Assembly (NCBI RefSeq): GCF_004210375.1
Contig: NC_134831.1
Location: 45,480,035-45,544,034 of the forward strand
DNA length: 64,000 bases
From: Tachypleus tridentatus
Lineage: Eukaryota > Arthropoda > Merostomata > Xiphosura > Limulidae
Reading direction: 5' to 3'
In this document: piece after piece, positions 31,888 through 44,189 of the stretch
Numbering within the stretch: the stretch's first letter is position 1
Layout: each line of letters starts with the position of its first letter
Made by a program: the position numbers and the translations under genes
The notes under the pieces: model-generated
What the model saw: only the letters and a program-made list of their open reading frames with translations
The model's database searches: none
What the model was told of the DNA's origin: nothing

Positions 31888-34800
31888 CTTTGAAACTTTT
31901 CAGGCATACAATCTGAATACAGAGTTTTAAGTATTACAAAAGTCGCTACCTGGCTACCCATATTCAGACAGTAGTACATAAACCATCTTAGAAGTACTGA
32001 CATCATTATCGTCTACCAACCTTTAATGCAATCTACAGTTCACCAAGTCTGACGTAATTAAGGCCGCCAACTGACTCAGTTTTAGAAATATCCGAGCTTT
32101 ACGTTTTAAAACATATTTAATGCTATCTAAGCCTTGACTATTAAGAAATAATGCTATGTGGTCAAAGCAAAGTTAACCTTGTGTTCATCTAACAGTTCAT
32201 TATATAGTAATACACTAATTCACTTCTCACCATAGACTAATGTATTTTAGTATATGTAAATAACAACTGAGACTTAAGTATAACACACATATTGATACAC
32301 TTGTTAACAAACCCTCAAGATAATCTAATATACCACTTACGAAAATGTCATAAAATACTGATTTATTGTATGTTATTAGTTACACAGAATACATCATCAC
32401 ACTACCGTAATTGGATTGACAATAATAATTGTAAAGGAACCTTCAGTTATAAATCAAGAGATTATTCGTTTACTATCTAAAAATAGATATTTCCTCAAAT
32501 TGGTTTTGAATTTGCTACCGTGTCAAGAAATTTCTTTCATCTATACATTGTAGATAGATAATGAAATGTATAAAAAGTTAGTTACAGATCAATATTTTGT
32601 AAATTTTATTATACGAAATTAACTTCTCATCATAAATTAACATACTGTCTTTGGTATATGTAAGTAAAATATCAGACTTAAACAACTGTTAACAAAACTT
32701 CAATATAAACTATTTACAAAAATATCGTAGTTTATAATATACAGACAAAAATATCTACAGTATATATTTATTTTAGCATATTATTAGTCAAACAGAATAA
32801 ATCATTATAAATGAAACATAAGGGTATTCTCCAAAGTAACCAATGTTTCTTTATTTTAGAAATTATACAAAACATATCATGCAATTGAAATTTGTAACTA
32901 AACTAACTGTCCCCTTGTGCTAAGCATTAGACCTTGACCTTCACACACCACTCTACTACAACTTAAAACTGGAGTGTTTCATCATATGTTGCCTTCAATA
33001 TCTGTAAATAAAGACTTTAAAGTATCACACATACTGAAACATTGGAGGATATTTAAATATTTACTCATTTTCGGCGTAAATAAAATAAATGTCTTAGATG
33101 AAAGTAAACAGGAAACACACCTAAATGAGTTGTAGGTATATGAAGATGATATAATTTGAAAATATTCACCAAACAGTATATGCACATAACATATGTTTGA
33201 AGGTATGTTTATTTTTATACATATGGTTATTACAGATCGAAGGAATTCTCTAAGAACTGACGCTTAAAGATAAAACATCGTGATCCTTCTTTATTAGTCA
33301 CGTGGCCACTACTCGAGAACTACAAGTATTTCACTTATTTATACAAAACGGATAAAGAAACCAGAAATTCAATTTCAGTACCATCCAAGTTTCTTACAAT
33401 AAAAGACAATATAAAAAAATATATTTTCTCTCACGTTTTAGAAATCCACTATGCTACGATCCAAATAAACCGTTGTGTTCACTGTACTTCAGCTCTGACA
33501 ATCAAGAACAGATTTTGCATGTCACTGAACTAAACAGTTGTTGAAACAAAACTATCTATTTGTGCACTTTATCTAACAACACAGAAAGCTAAATATACAG
33601 TTATGCAATTTTCTGTTTTAAATATAAAATACATATATTTGTCATTTAATCCTTTTGCAATGGGGTTGGTGTAAAATACACGAATTTGTATATATATTTG
33701 AACATTGCAATTACTTATACTAACTTTTAATGCTTTATATGCATCTTCATAATATTTGGTAGACTTTTGGTAATGATTTCCAGTTTTTTGTACACGAGAT
33801 GATGATGAGGTATTTTGATGAGGTAGTTTTACTAAAGATTTGTTTGTGAAAATGTCAAGTCTGTTTTACTACTTCAAGTAGGAAGCGGTTTTCATGTCAA
33901 GATTAAAAGCTTTTCTTTGTCCCAAAAATCTCAAGTATTATTTGTATGATGTCCTAAACCTCCTAAACACATTTCAAACGTTTGCTTTCGGTCAAACTTT
34001 ATATTTTTTGTTATTTTCTCTAACCCAAGTATAGGGGGTCTGTCAATTTGACCGAATTCGTAACCATGATATAAAATTAGGAAACAACTTGAATTTTATT
34101 TTTTATTCTAGAATGATTACAAATTATAAAACAAAAATCCGAATGTTTAATTATATTGCTTAAGTCCCATAACATTATACATTTATTTATATTTGTCCTT
34201 TTTATTATATTGTCCTTCCAGTTGTGCCTGACTAAAAATACAGAAGTTACAATGATGCAGCTCACGTGTACTCATGGTATTATATCCAATAACTTAAGTA
34301 TGACATACCAAGATCTACATATAGTCTAACTTCCTAAAGGTGTACTCATTTAGGCACATAAAGAAATCACAGTTTTGTCCAACATCTTACAATCTGGGCT
34401 GTATTGTTTTTTTTTAAGTTTAGCCGAGCATTAATTTCCTCTTATGCGATAACACACATTATTTACAAATAGCACAAACTGAAATATGTATAGATTATTA
34501 AGGATAAATTAAATATGGTAAAGTTAAGCTACGGTACAATTCTCGTTCTCTTTCTACTCAGTTTAAGACTCTTACTGACCTTTGTTCATTAATATGATTT
34601 CCAATGACTGCTTATTGAGGAAAATCCAGTTTATATCATGTTATTAAACCAAAAACTGTCGCACTTCATCTGATGTGTAACAACACAGAACACTGGTTAT
34701 GGCTCTTGTACGATATAAAGGATGGATAATATTTTAATCACTTCAATATTTTATCATTAGGACAATAAGTACCACTACTAATTAAAAATAATATTTTTTA

Positions 34801-35725
34801 ATACTGTGATACTCTTCTACATTTTGTACCTCACAGTGAGAAGTATGGTCTACAAGAGTAGACCTATCAATCATTAAATGAAATCCCTTCTTAAAGAACG
34901 TTCATACAGGATTCACATAAAATACAATTAGCCAATGTGATTACATGTATTTCTGGAGATCATCATTCAAAGGCCATGATTATTATAGTTAAGTTATTAT
35001 TATTCTTACTGTATAAGACAATAACAGAGTTTTTAAACCTTACATCTCAATGAAATTTATATAACATTTGTGAAAATTTAATAAAGTTCACTCTAGTAAG
35101 AATAATAAGTAACGACACATTATCACACGGTTACAGATATATAAGTTCAGAGATGAATGCTATACACTTTTAAAGTAATCGATAAAAACCATTTCTTTGG
35201 AGGTAAATAAGTTTAGAATGCTGAATGTAGAATGTATTTCTACTGATAAAAAGAAAACGTTAGGGAATGAATGTTTGATGACATCCTCGTGTTCTCATGT
35301 CAGAGACAAAACATTGAGATAACATGAGGTTCTTCGCAAACAGACCTAGAAAACAAACTTACATTAAGTCTACACTAAATATGCAACGAGTTTCTTAGAT
35401 TATGTTTAAAAAATATCTAATGTTAGTTTTCAACTGGAAATATCGAATCTAAATTTAAGTTATTTATTAAATAATGCAACGTTAATAATTGACATACTAT
35501 TTTAACAGATACTTTTGATACTTTTCCAGCGGACACTACGAACTTGGGTACTAGATAATACGTCTCATTTGGATGTAACAAAGAAAGTCTTCAATATTTA
35601 ATGTGGAATGTATATAAGGTTCTTGAAGGTCTGTACGATGGAAAAACTCCGACTATATTAGTATTTGTCTACTACTTTTTTATTTGGCCTGAGACTTTGA
35701 AGTTGTCGCCAAACACTCAGTCCCT
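31888..35725. other. 3.8 kb of AT-rich DNA without recognised features
   Basis: Only short chance frames. A few short AT runs occur. No SINE, transposon end or tandem array is visible. Confidence 0.55.
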
Positions 35726-35736
35726 AACGTTTTTCT

Positions 35737-35902
35737 GTTTGTTTGTTTTTCAATTTCGCGCAAAAGCTATACAAGGTCTATCTGCGCTAGCCGTCCCTAA
35801 TTTTGCAGTGTAAGACAAAAGAGAAGGCAGCTAGTCATCACCATCCACCGCGACCCTCAGATTACGAGTCAAACGCTTTAAGTCACCTGGTCATGCCGGG
35901 CC
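35737..35902 (-). repeat. tRNA-SINE family A, internally deleted, 11-bp TSD
   Basis: Plus strand: (TTTG)n tail, AATTTCGCGCAAAAGCTATA, the 'GCTAGCCGTCCCTAATTTTG' block and CATCACCATCCACCG. It then jumps directly to CGACCCTCAGATTACGAGTC and the head ending CATGCCGGGCC. About 110 bp of the middle, including the B box, is missing. The exact 11-bp duplication AACGTTTTTCT is at 35726-35736 and 35903-35913. Confidence 0.92.
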
Positions 35903-35913
35903 AACGTTTTTCT

Positions 35914-36483
35914 TCACACGTAGCGACAACATGTTCAAGGATATACACCTAATTACCTTCAAAAGACTGATTTTAACAATGATCATAAAACTATTGAAAA
36001 AGTCTCCGATCTCTGCTAATCACCTTTATTCTTTAATATAAAAACTTAGGAAACTGCGTGATAATGTGATATGACTTTACCTTATTCCTGTTACTATAGT
36101 AAGTAAACTTTACCAAATTTTCGTAAACCTTATAACAATAGAAGTATAACAATGGTTGTACACGAACTTCTATAAAAATCTTGGTAATCCGTACATGTTT
36201 AGTTTGTCAGGTTTGTAGGTAGTTTTAATGCTGTAAACTTGCCAAAGAAATTTGTCTCTCAGATAAAAATTGTTCAAATTTTAAGATGGTCGACACTGGT
36301 ATTTGTCTACGTGTCTAAACTACTACACCTTCGGCAAGCGAAACTATGCATATATATTTGTGTGTTATATTTACTATTAAGAATTTCGTTAATGTATATT
36401 TAGCTTTCTTTATTGTTATGTAAAGTCTACAAATATGTGGAAATTTGTTTTGCTGACAGTTAAGTTCTGTGATATGTAAAAGC
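35914..36483. other. Intergenic, nothing recognised
   Basis: AT-rich sequence. Confidence 0.5.
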
Positions 36484-36603
36484 TCTCCAACGGTACAGCA
36501 ATATGTCTGTGAACTCACACCGCTAGAAACCGGGTTTCGATACCTGCGGTGGACAGGGCACAGATTGCTCATTGTGCTTTGTGCTTAATTTCAAACAAAG
36601 AAA
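36484..36603 (+). repeat. tRNA-SINE family B copy
   Basis: CTCTCCAACGGTACAGCAAT head, CCGCTAGAAACCGGGTTTCG with B box, ATACCTGCGGTGGACAGGGC, then GTGCTTTGTGCTTAATTTCA and CAAACAAAG tail. Confidence 0.88.
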
Positions 36604-39578
36604 CAGAGCTAATGTTTTGCCTGGAAAGCTCATTCTTCAATGACAGACAGTAAGTCCAATGACCGAGTATATGTTTTTATGAGTCTTTATTTTCATGTAT
36701 TGAAATTAACACGTCAGTTTTTATTTCTAAGAGAGTGGTATGGGAAGGTCAAAATCTAATGCTCAGCACAAGGGGACAATCAATTTATTTACGGATCTCA
36801 AGTGCATGATATGTTTTATACAGTTTCTCAAATAAAGAAACTTTGATTACTTGCCCCTTATGTTTCATTTATTGTGATTTGTTCTTTGTGACTAAAATCG
36901 TAAAGGTGTTAAAACATTGGCTGTAAGTTAATGTAAACGTGATGAATTTATAAAATATGAAGTACAGTATCTTTTATCGTGAGGAACAACAACTGAAATA
37001 TTTTGTCAAGAACTTTCTATTGATATCAGATATCTGTTATTTCACAGATGTGTTTTTATTTAAATCTATAAAGGTAGGAGTTGTATATATTATATTTGAT
37101 AACTCTTGGATAACACGTCTTTCTCTACAATATTGCAGAAAGTTCATTGATAGAACCTGACAAAATTAACTATTTATTCCCTTATTGTCCATGCTGATCT
37201 CATGAATTAACACGTTACAAGGATGATATGTCAACTTCACATTGTTTTCTTCTTCAGTACTTGTAAAATAAGGTACACATGTTTATCATACATATTAATA
37301 AGATTTAATTCAATCTATTTATTCAGTTAATTTCATTATGAATATAGTGTTTAAATAACTATTCAAATTAGAAATCAGTGCACATAAATTCTACCATTCT
37401 GAATTTGATTAAACAATGAGAATCTTATCAGATATCATATCAATACCAAGATAAACAAATCGATATATAAACAAAATAGAGAGAATATTATTAATATAAA
37501 CAACACGAATTACACAATTCCGTCATTCTAGAATAAAATCTTGTTTAGTTAACATTAATGCTTGAGGGCTACTGTTTAAATTCATGTTGAAGAAAAAGTG
37601 ATACCTTTCTTGGTTAGATATATTTTTCTTTTTCCAACGTCCTTGAACTGTCAAATAGCAATATTCAAATTATCATTACAAGTTCATATATTGATGTAAC
37701 GATCACTCCCAACAGGATAGGCATGATATGAATCAGGTGCATCTTCACATTGTATAATAGTGGAGTAACTTAATTGTCGTTTTATCTGTTTTACTGGTTC
37801 TTCTTTATTGTTGGGTTTGATTTCACTATTTCATTGTTGTCAACAATGGACTAAAATATAAAATAGTGTATAATTACAACATCACAGTAACGTTATTTAT
37901 TGTTTAAAGAATGTGACTGAAAACAAACATTACTATGTCAAAGAAACACAGAACTTAGATTTATGAGTAAAGAAATATATCTAACGATATACTTACGTTT
38001 AAAGAAACGTTGTTTCTTCCATGTAGTAGAACTGCACTAGTATGTTTATTTGTGGTAAAAGGAACAGGATATTTATGTTTGAAATGTTATTCAGATTTGA
38101 CTGAACTTTAAACCATTTGTTTTATACAGACAATAAAAATTAGAATATGTCTGAGTTTATCAACAATAATCAGAAAGAGCTAACTCTGTCTCTATTCAAG
38201 GACACTATTCGTTCTATTGTGCAATGAAATCTTACACACTTCATATTTTTATGTAAATATCATAAAGTTCATTTGAATCAATCTTTCATTTTGAAAATTA
38301 TTCTAAGATGCTTGACACAGTTTAAACTTCTGCCACAACATTGAGTAGGAAGTATGTAATATCTGTAAGCTAACTGAAATGTCCTGTTAAACACTGAAGA
38401 TATACAGTTAGCGATTTGTATTGCTATGTAAGTGAAAAACTATGACTACTGATGTTTAATTTTAATTGAGAAACAAAAATGCTAGTTGAAGTCAATATTA
38501 AGTTTATGTTGAAAATATATGATTACATAAAGTTTAAACAGTTTATTTTTAATATTATGTGTAATGTCATTACACAGAGACAATATATTATAATTGAGTT
38601 TTATTTTAATAAAAGTTTCCGCTTCTTTTTTCTAACAATTAATGACGTATTGATACAATGAGGTTATCATCCTTCCTTTATAGAAACACTGTCTGCGAAC
38701 TATATCCCGTTAGTAAGAAATAATCTCTATTAGACAAAGAGGTAACAACAGTAATTGTTATTTGTGTACATCTTTTAAACTCAACTGATTTATAAAGTTA
38801 TACATACAAATAAGGGTCCTTTTTAGGATAAGTTGTCTGATACTGATTTTAGTGATTACTGTAACATTATTTAATAAATTAATAATTACTTTCTATCAAT
38901 TATTTATGTTTTTGAGTTTACGGAAGTTATAACATAAAATAATGAAACTGAACCATTGAGTAAATTTTGCAAATTGCAAGAATCGTTATTTATAAACTAT
39001 ATAAAATTGTACATACTAAATTTTAAGGGACATATCTTGTATGAAGTCTAACCCAGTAAATTATCAACTATGATACTTATAGTACATAAAGTTTTTATTA
39101 AGTATGTACGATATTTGTTAATTTTACTTACATGATAGAACCTTAGACTGATGAATCGCAAGTTTAACATAAATAAGATGATCACAAAATAATAATTTGT
39201 AACTTATTATATTTCTATAAGTGAAATATTAAAAAAATATGGCTAAATGTTGGTCACGTTCATTTGTGCACTAGGAAGACAACTAAGTTTAAATGCGCAT
39301 AAAGTTTTAAAATATGTTGAAAGATACACGTGATGTTTTCTCAATTTGAGTAATGAGAAAAGGGTATTGACTGATTAAGACACAGCCCTACATTATATGT
39401 GTAAGCAATTAACTAACACATTTCAAACAATCTTGTCCAGACACAGAACCTACACTGTTTATGATGTATGTTATATTTCCTAACAAACAGTGTCTTAGTG
39501 ATAAATAACCTCAAAGTTTTGTACAATTTTAATCTTCTGTAGAAAATGTATGTATAAGTAGTAACTCATTTTAACATT
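36604..39578. other. 3 kb of AT-rich DNA, nothing recognised
   Basis: Only chance frames (for example 36957-37160 and 38479-38661), with AT-rich codons and no motif. Confidence 0.55.
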
Positions 39579-39615
39579 TATATTAATACAAGTTGTAGCA
39601 ACTTGTATTAATATA
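39579..39615. repeat. Perfect 17-bp inverted repeat, 3-nt loop
   Basis: TATATTAATACAAGTTG (39579-39595), loop TAG, CAACTTGTATTAATATA (39599-39615). It is embedded in AT-rich sequence and followed by an (AT)n run. It may be a foldback or cruciform-prone site. No U-run or gene context supports a terminator call. Confidence 0.85.
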
Positions 39616-39917
39616 TATATATTAAAATAAAGCTTTTAATACAATTAAATCTAGACAATGATGATGTAATCATATCTAGAAGTATAGTAACCCTGTCACA
39701 GCATATTTTGTTAACATGTTATGGACAGTTGTTAAAATATGGTTTTGACATAATTGGATATGGACGTTGATCACATGTGGAAGTATAGCTCATGTAAGGT
39801 AAAGATATATAGCATCTTGTGTAAAATAAAACAGTTTGTCAAGATATATCACAAAGTCAAATTAGTAATTGAGTAAGTTTAATTATTGCATGATATTTAA
39901 TAAACGTTTTATTGCTA

Positions 39918-40037
39918 ATGCATGACGGCCTGGAAGCGCCCCCTAACAACACACGTCCTCTCATGACAATATATGGAACTATGACATCATCGTCTTCTTT
40001 GGCAACATCCCCTTCTATCCCCGAGTCCGAGACATGT
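39918..40037 (+). CDS. Candidate protein-coding exon (weak), ends at GTAAGT
   Basis: A 40-codon open frame from ATG at 39918 (MHDGLEAPPNNTRPL..., later MTSSSSLATSPSIPESETC) ends exactly before GTAAGT (40038-40043), a good 5' splice-donor match. The patch is clearly richer in G+C than the DNA around it and rich in Ser/Thr/Pro codons. A branch-point-like TGCTAAT lies at 39913-39919, followed by an AG at 39934-39935, so an internal exon starting about 39936 is another reading. No partner exon was found, and the peptide resembles no family I know. It could be chance or a relic of a repeat. Confidence 0.25.
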
Positions 40038-40043
40038 GTAAGT

Positions 40044-40544
40044 GCCTTATAGCAGTGCGCTTAGCAAGTGTCTCTCTAACTACTGATGTTAAAAAAACCA
40101 CTTTGGGTAATCTTATAATGCTATTCACTTTTTTTTAACAAACATTCTAAAGACAATTCTCTTGCTAGTCAAACTATTTACCCACTAACTAACTTTATAC
40201 TTTGTTTTAAAAGTTTACACGTGAAAGCGCATTCTTACAGCTCAACCTGTACAATAAATGATTCGGATATTGCTATATTTGGCATATTTTAACTCAAAAT
40301 GTTTAAACAGTTTATATCCTACCCGTATTAAGAATATGAAACAAATATTCCATATTTAACAAAAAAATGTGTTGATTTTGAACAAAGAGAAACATATCTC
40401 TTTCTTTTTTTCTTTTTATTATTTATCACTGTGGTAACAAGAGGTTGTTTAAATGACATAAACATATTTTACTATGTTTATTATAAATTTATAATCAAAC
40501 AAAAGTGAAACATTTCAAAATTCGTCAAAAAAGCATGTAACACG
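40044..40544. other. Intergenic, nothing recognised
   Basis: AT-rich sequence. Confidence 0.5.
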
Positions 40545-41830
40545 TATTTTGGAATAAAACTTTGGGACAAAGCAAATCATGGGCTCCCTACAAAGTTTGA
40601 ATTGTTTGTGTCGAAGATTTGAGATGATGAACTGAAAGTACTAAATGTTTTCACCGTTGGAATTCCATTGTTCTGGCTTGAGCCTAGAAACCACAGAGAT
40701 GACTGCTGTATTCTTCATATAATTTTCAACGCTATAACACTCGAAATAAAAGAAAATATCCTATCCGGACCTTCAATCTGCTATAATACTTGTTGATCAT
40801 AAACTTGATGTACCTGTACCTACTCAACCATAGACTCTTGACATAGTTTTATCTGATTCTAAATCTGATGTCAATATAAATGATGACAGAAATTGTTTTG
40901 AATCTGAAACGTCTGGTGAACAACAGCTTTTCACACAAGATGAACTTAATAATTTGGGACTTCCAAAGTATTCTTCAGAGATCTTGGAATTCAGATTTCG
41001 GGCTAAGAATTTACTTTCTCCAGGGGCATCCTATTACTGGAACAGAAATCGTGAGAAAGAGATTATATCAAAGATTCACTGGTTTATTGCAACAATACTG
41101 CTGATTTAATACCAATGATAGGAGCTGCAATTTATGAACCAAGTGTTTATTGATTTATGGAAAAGAAGTCTAAAAGGTGCTCCCCATCACAATGATAACA
41201 TATACGCATCTGTTCCAACGGCTCATTCGGTTCAATTAAAGGAAACGTACAAAAATATCCAACTTTTCTATTATTATTAAGATTAAATACAAAAAAAATG
41301 GTTGGCTACTTTGTGAAGACTTAAAAGTTCATTGTATGTTGTTGTGTCAGCAATCCAGTTATACTAAGTTTCCACGTTTTTTGTATGAATGGGACAGCAG
41401 AACCCGAATTCATCACTGGATAAAGAAGCAACGACTGCGAAAAGTCGGCCCAATACGACGATCTAAAAACATTAAACACAAGAGTTTGGTTGATACAGAG
41501 AAAGTTCTATTACCTCTACTTCACATATAACTGGTCTTGATGAAGTTTATTGAAAATGCCTTAGATAAAGACGGCGACCGTTTAAAGTGTCTGTGCGAAA
41601 TTTATTTAGAAGGGATTTTTGTAGGGCTTCAGAGAAGGAAATTGACCTCGGACGATTAAGACATCAGGGAAATGGAAAAAATGTATCAGGAAGGGTAAGA
41701 CATCATAAAACATCAGCATGATGGCGGATTACTTCTGATCATTTAAACGAGATGCTCCAAACGCAATACATGAAAGAAAGACCATATCACATAGTTTTGA
41801 GACTATAAGACATGGATTTCACACACAAAA
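40545..41830 (+). pseudogene. Broken copy of a widely repeated, uncharacterised animal protein family
   Basis: Blocks occur in order along the plus strand with frame jumps. NHGLPTKFELFVSK (40580) is followed by FTVGIPLFWLEPRNHRDDC (40650-40710), a zinc-finger-like segment where relatives read PMVWREPKNH..DCYFC. Then come LFTQDELNNLGLPKYSSEIL and FRAKNLLSPGASYYWNRNRE (40928-41055), FIDLWKRSLKGAPHHNDN and VPTAHSVQLKETYKNI (41150-41260), GWLLCEDLKVHCMLL and YTKFPRFLYEWDSRTRIHHW (41300-41425), LVDTEKVLLPLLHI (41488-41530), DIREMEKMYQEG (41660-41695) and RDAPNAIHERKT (41745-41785). A stretch normally near 100-150 residues between the last two groups is largely missing. I know this pattern as an abundant, probably transposon-linked family in arthropods and cnidarians. 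Its biochemical role is unknown to me. Many stops and frameshifts are present. Confidence 0.6.
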
Positions 41831-42145
41831 GACCAGGATGAATAAGGATACACATGTGTTTGAATCATTGCTCTTTCATTTTCTTCAGTTTATTTATATT
41901 TTTATTAACAAACATAATAATACAAAATCATTGTGATAAATGAAATAATAATTTGAAAATATAATAGTTTTTCTTCCTAATTTGTAAAAAAAAACAAAAA
42001 CATTCTTACGTGATAGAGAAAAAAATGAATATTATTTTCGAAACTTGCGTAGCTGAATTATGGGAAATCCGTTGTTAAAACCAAAACAACTTTTATGAAG
42101 TTTAAATGTTTAGGAACGATTATAATCGTTTCATTTTGGAACTGA
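41831..42145. other. Intergenic, nothing recognised
   Basis: AT-rich sequence. Confidence 0.5.
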
Positions 42146-42311
42146 ATGAGGTCTGCGACGTCTATACAGGAGGTATAGTTAAAATACGTATTGTACGGAA
42201 CTCAAATTCCTTGCTGGCTCGTTTTCTAATGAGGTTTGCGACGTCCATACGGGAGGTATAGTTAAAATACGTATTGTACGGAACCCAAATTCTCTGCTGG
42301 CTCGTTTTCGA
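42146..42311. repeat. 83-bp tandem duplication
   Basis: ATGAGGTCTGCGACGTCTAT...CTGGCTCGTTTTC occurs at 42146 and again at 42229, with about six substitutions. The content is unrecognised and relatively GC-rich. Confidence 0.93.
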
Positions 42312-42862
42312 AACAGAGAGCATTTTTCATTATGTTGTGTTACTTCAGAGACATGGACAGCTCTTGACACTGACCTTAGTTTATCTGGATTCTCATCTGT
42401 TACAAGATGCCTCTATTTGATTACAACATTACTAAATATAAGCCACATACGTGTCTTTGAGATCTTCAAACTCCGATCTGAACATTTTATGATATGGGCT
42501 TAAGAACATTTTGCGTCAGAAACGAATGTGTATATCTTCTGATGCTCAAGAACTAGTATTATCTTCTTGTTTTTTTTAATTTTTAAATGAATTGTTTAAA
42601 GCTAATAACAAAATGGCAAAATGTAGTTGTGATACATGCCGTACTACCGCGACTTTGTTTGTGATATAATTTCACAATCTGAATATTCAAAATCATTTTA
42701 ATATAACGTACTCAACCATGTATAAGATGTTTTTCTCTGTATCAGTTGTTATAGTTATTTAGAGAATAGAAGAACATTCAAAACGTTTTATGTTAACGAG
42801 CTAATAATATTATACCATAAAACAATATATGTATCCGTCTGTATGTCTCTCGGTTACGCACT
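42312..42862. other. Intergenic, nothing recognised
   Basis: AT-rich sequence. Confidence 0.5.
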
Positions 42863-43133
42863 GTTTGTTTTTTAATTTCGCGCAAAGCTGCACGAGGGCT
42901 ATGTGTGCTAGCCATCCCTAATTTCGCAGTGTAAGACCAGAAAGAAAGTAGCTTATTATCACCATCCACCGCCAACTCTTGGGGTATTTTTTTACCAAAG
43001 AATAGTGGGATTGACCATTAAATTATTACGCCCCCATGGCTGAAAGGGCGAGCATGTTTGGGAGTGAGGGGGATTCGATCCCGCGATCCTCAGATTGCGA
43101 ATCGAGCACCCTAACCACCTGACCATGCCGGGC
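42863..43133 (-). repeat. tRNA-SINE family A, full length
   Basis: Plus strand: TTTGTTTTTTAATTTCGCGC tail side, 'GCTAGCCATCCCTAATTTCG', 'CGCCAACTCTTGGGG', 'AATAGTGGGATTGACC' and the reverse head ending CATGCCGGGCC. No clear target duplication. Confidence 0.9.
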
Positions 43134-44124
43134 CGAGTACTTACTCATGTCATAGCAACTTATTACGTAATTTAAGTTGTCAATTAGAAGGGAGTAGTTT
43201 ATGATTGGTCGAAGAGTAAAGACATAATAATATCAAGTTTTGTCTGTCCTGAAATTACGCGCACTCTTCAGTTCAACGAATGTAAACAAAAAGCGGGTGT
43301 AAATATACTTTTATAGTTATATTATACAACAGTATAATAAAAGTTTTTAAAACGGTTTAACGTTGGGTTGTAAAATAATGTTATAAGCTTACTTAATGAT
43401 AGTAGTTTGACGAAATGAAAGTTCGACGAAGTTTAGCTCTAACTAACTTGAAAGCAAACACACTACACAAATTACAATGTTAAGTTTTCTCTTTATTGCA
43501 TGTAGTAGGTATTTAATATAGGCTTGGCTATATTTAGGTCTAAAAGAGTGGACTTTGATATTTCAGTTTTTGTGAAATCCTGTATTTAAAGAAGTACTTT
43601 TACAATAAAGATACTAAGTTGACCGTTAATATTTTGTGGATCTTTGGTGGTTTAATATTAATAAGTGAACAGTGATGCTATATGAACAAAACATTCAGTT
43701 CAGGTTCATCATATTTTTCTTTAGATGTGGAAACAACTTTCCGAGTTTCTATAGTTGAAATAAAAACATAATATTATGTGTTTGATTTATGGTGCCCAAG
43801 AAATTTTTTTTCAGCCTTAAGTAATTTTTTTAAAGCTAATTACTACACAAGAATCAGACATCTCATTTTTTAGCTTGGAAACACAGAAGAATGCAATCTG
43901 ATTTAATATAAAGATAATAAATAAAGGACAAAAGCGAAAAAAGGAGGAAACAAGAGAACTAGAATAAGTTACTTTACGAATGAACATATTTAATTTAATT
44001 TCAACAAGGAGTAAATTGGATAAAGAAAAATAAACTATTAAGAATAGTTGTAAAGAGTAACAAACATACATTAGGGTGGAAGAGATTGATGTCAGGCCTT
44101 TCAAATTTTACTACTTTATTGTCA
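43134..44124. other. Intergenic, nothing recognised
   Basis: The minus-strand frame 44104-43817 is Leu/Ile/Phe-rich through base composition and shows no family motif. Confidence 0.5.
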
Positions 44125-44189
44125 CAGGTGGATCGGTCCTAACTGTAGGGAAGGTGCCCATTGTGTAGCTTGCGCTAATTCAACAAAAC
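44125..44189 (+). repeat. SINE 3'-tail fragment (family B type)
   Basis: CCCATTGTGTAGCTTGCGCT followed by AATTCAACAAAAC matches the family B 3' end. The tRNA-like part is absent or unreadable. Confidence 0.6.

Noticed and set aside
39579-39625. Intrinsic transcription terminator
   Set aside because: The hairpin is AT-only with no functional context, and such terminators are not a feature of animal nuclear genes.
43817-44104. Possible membrane protein with several hydrophobic stretches
   Set aside because: AT-rich codons give Leu/Phe/Ile by composition. No motif or gene context.
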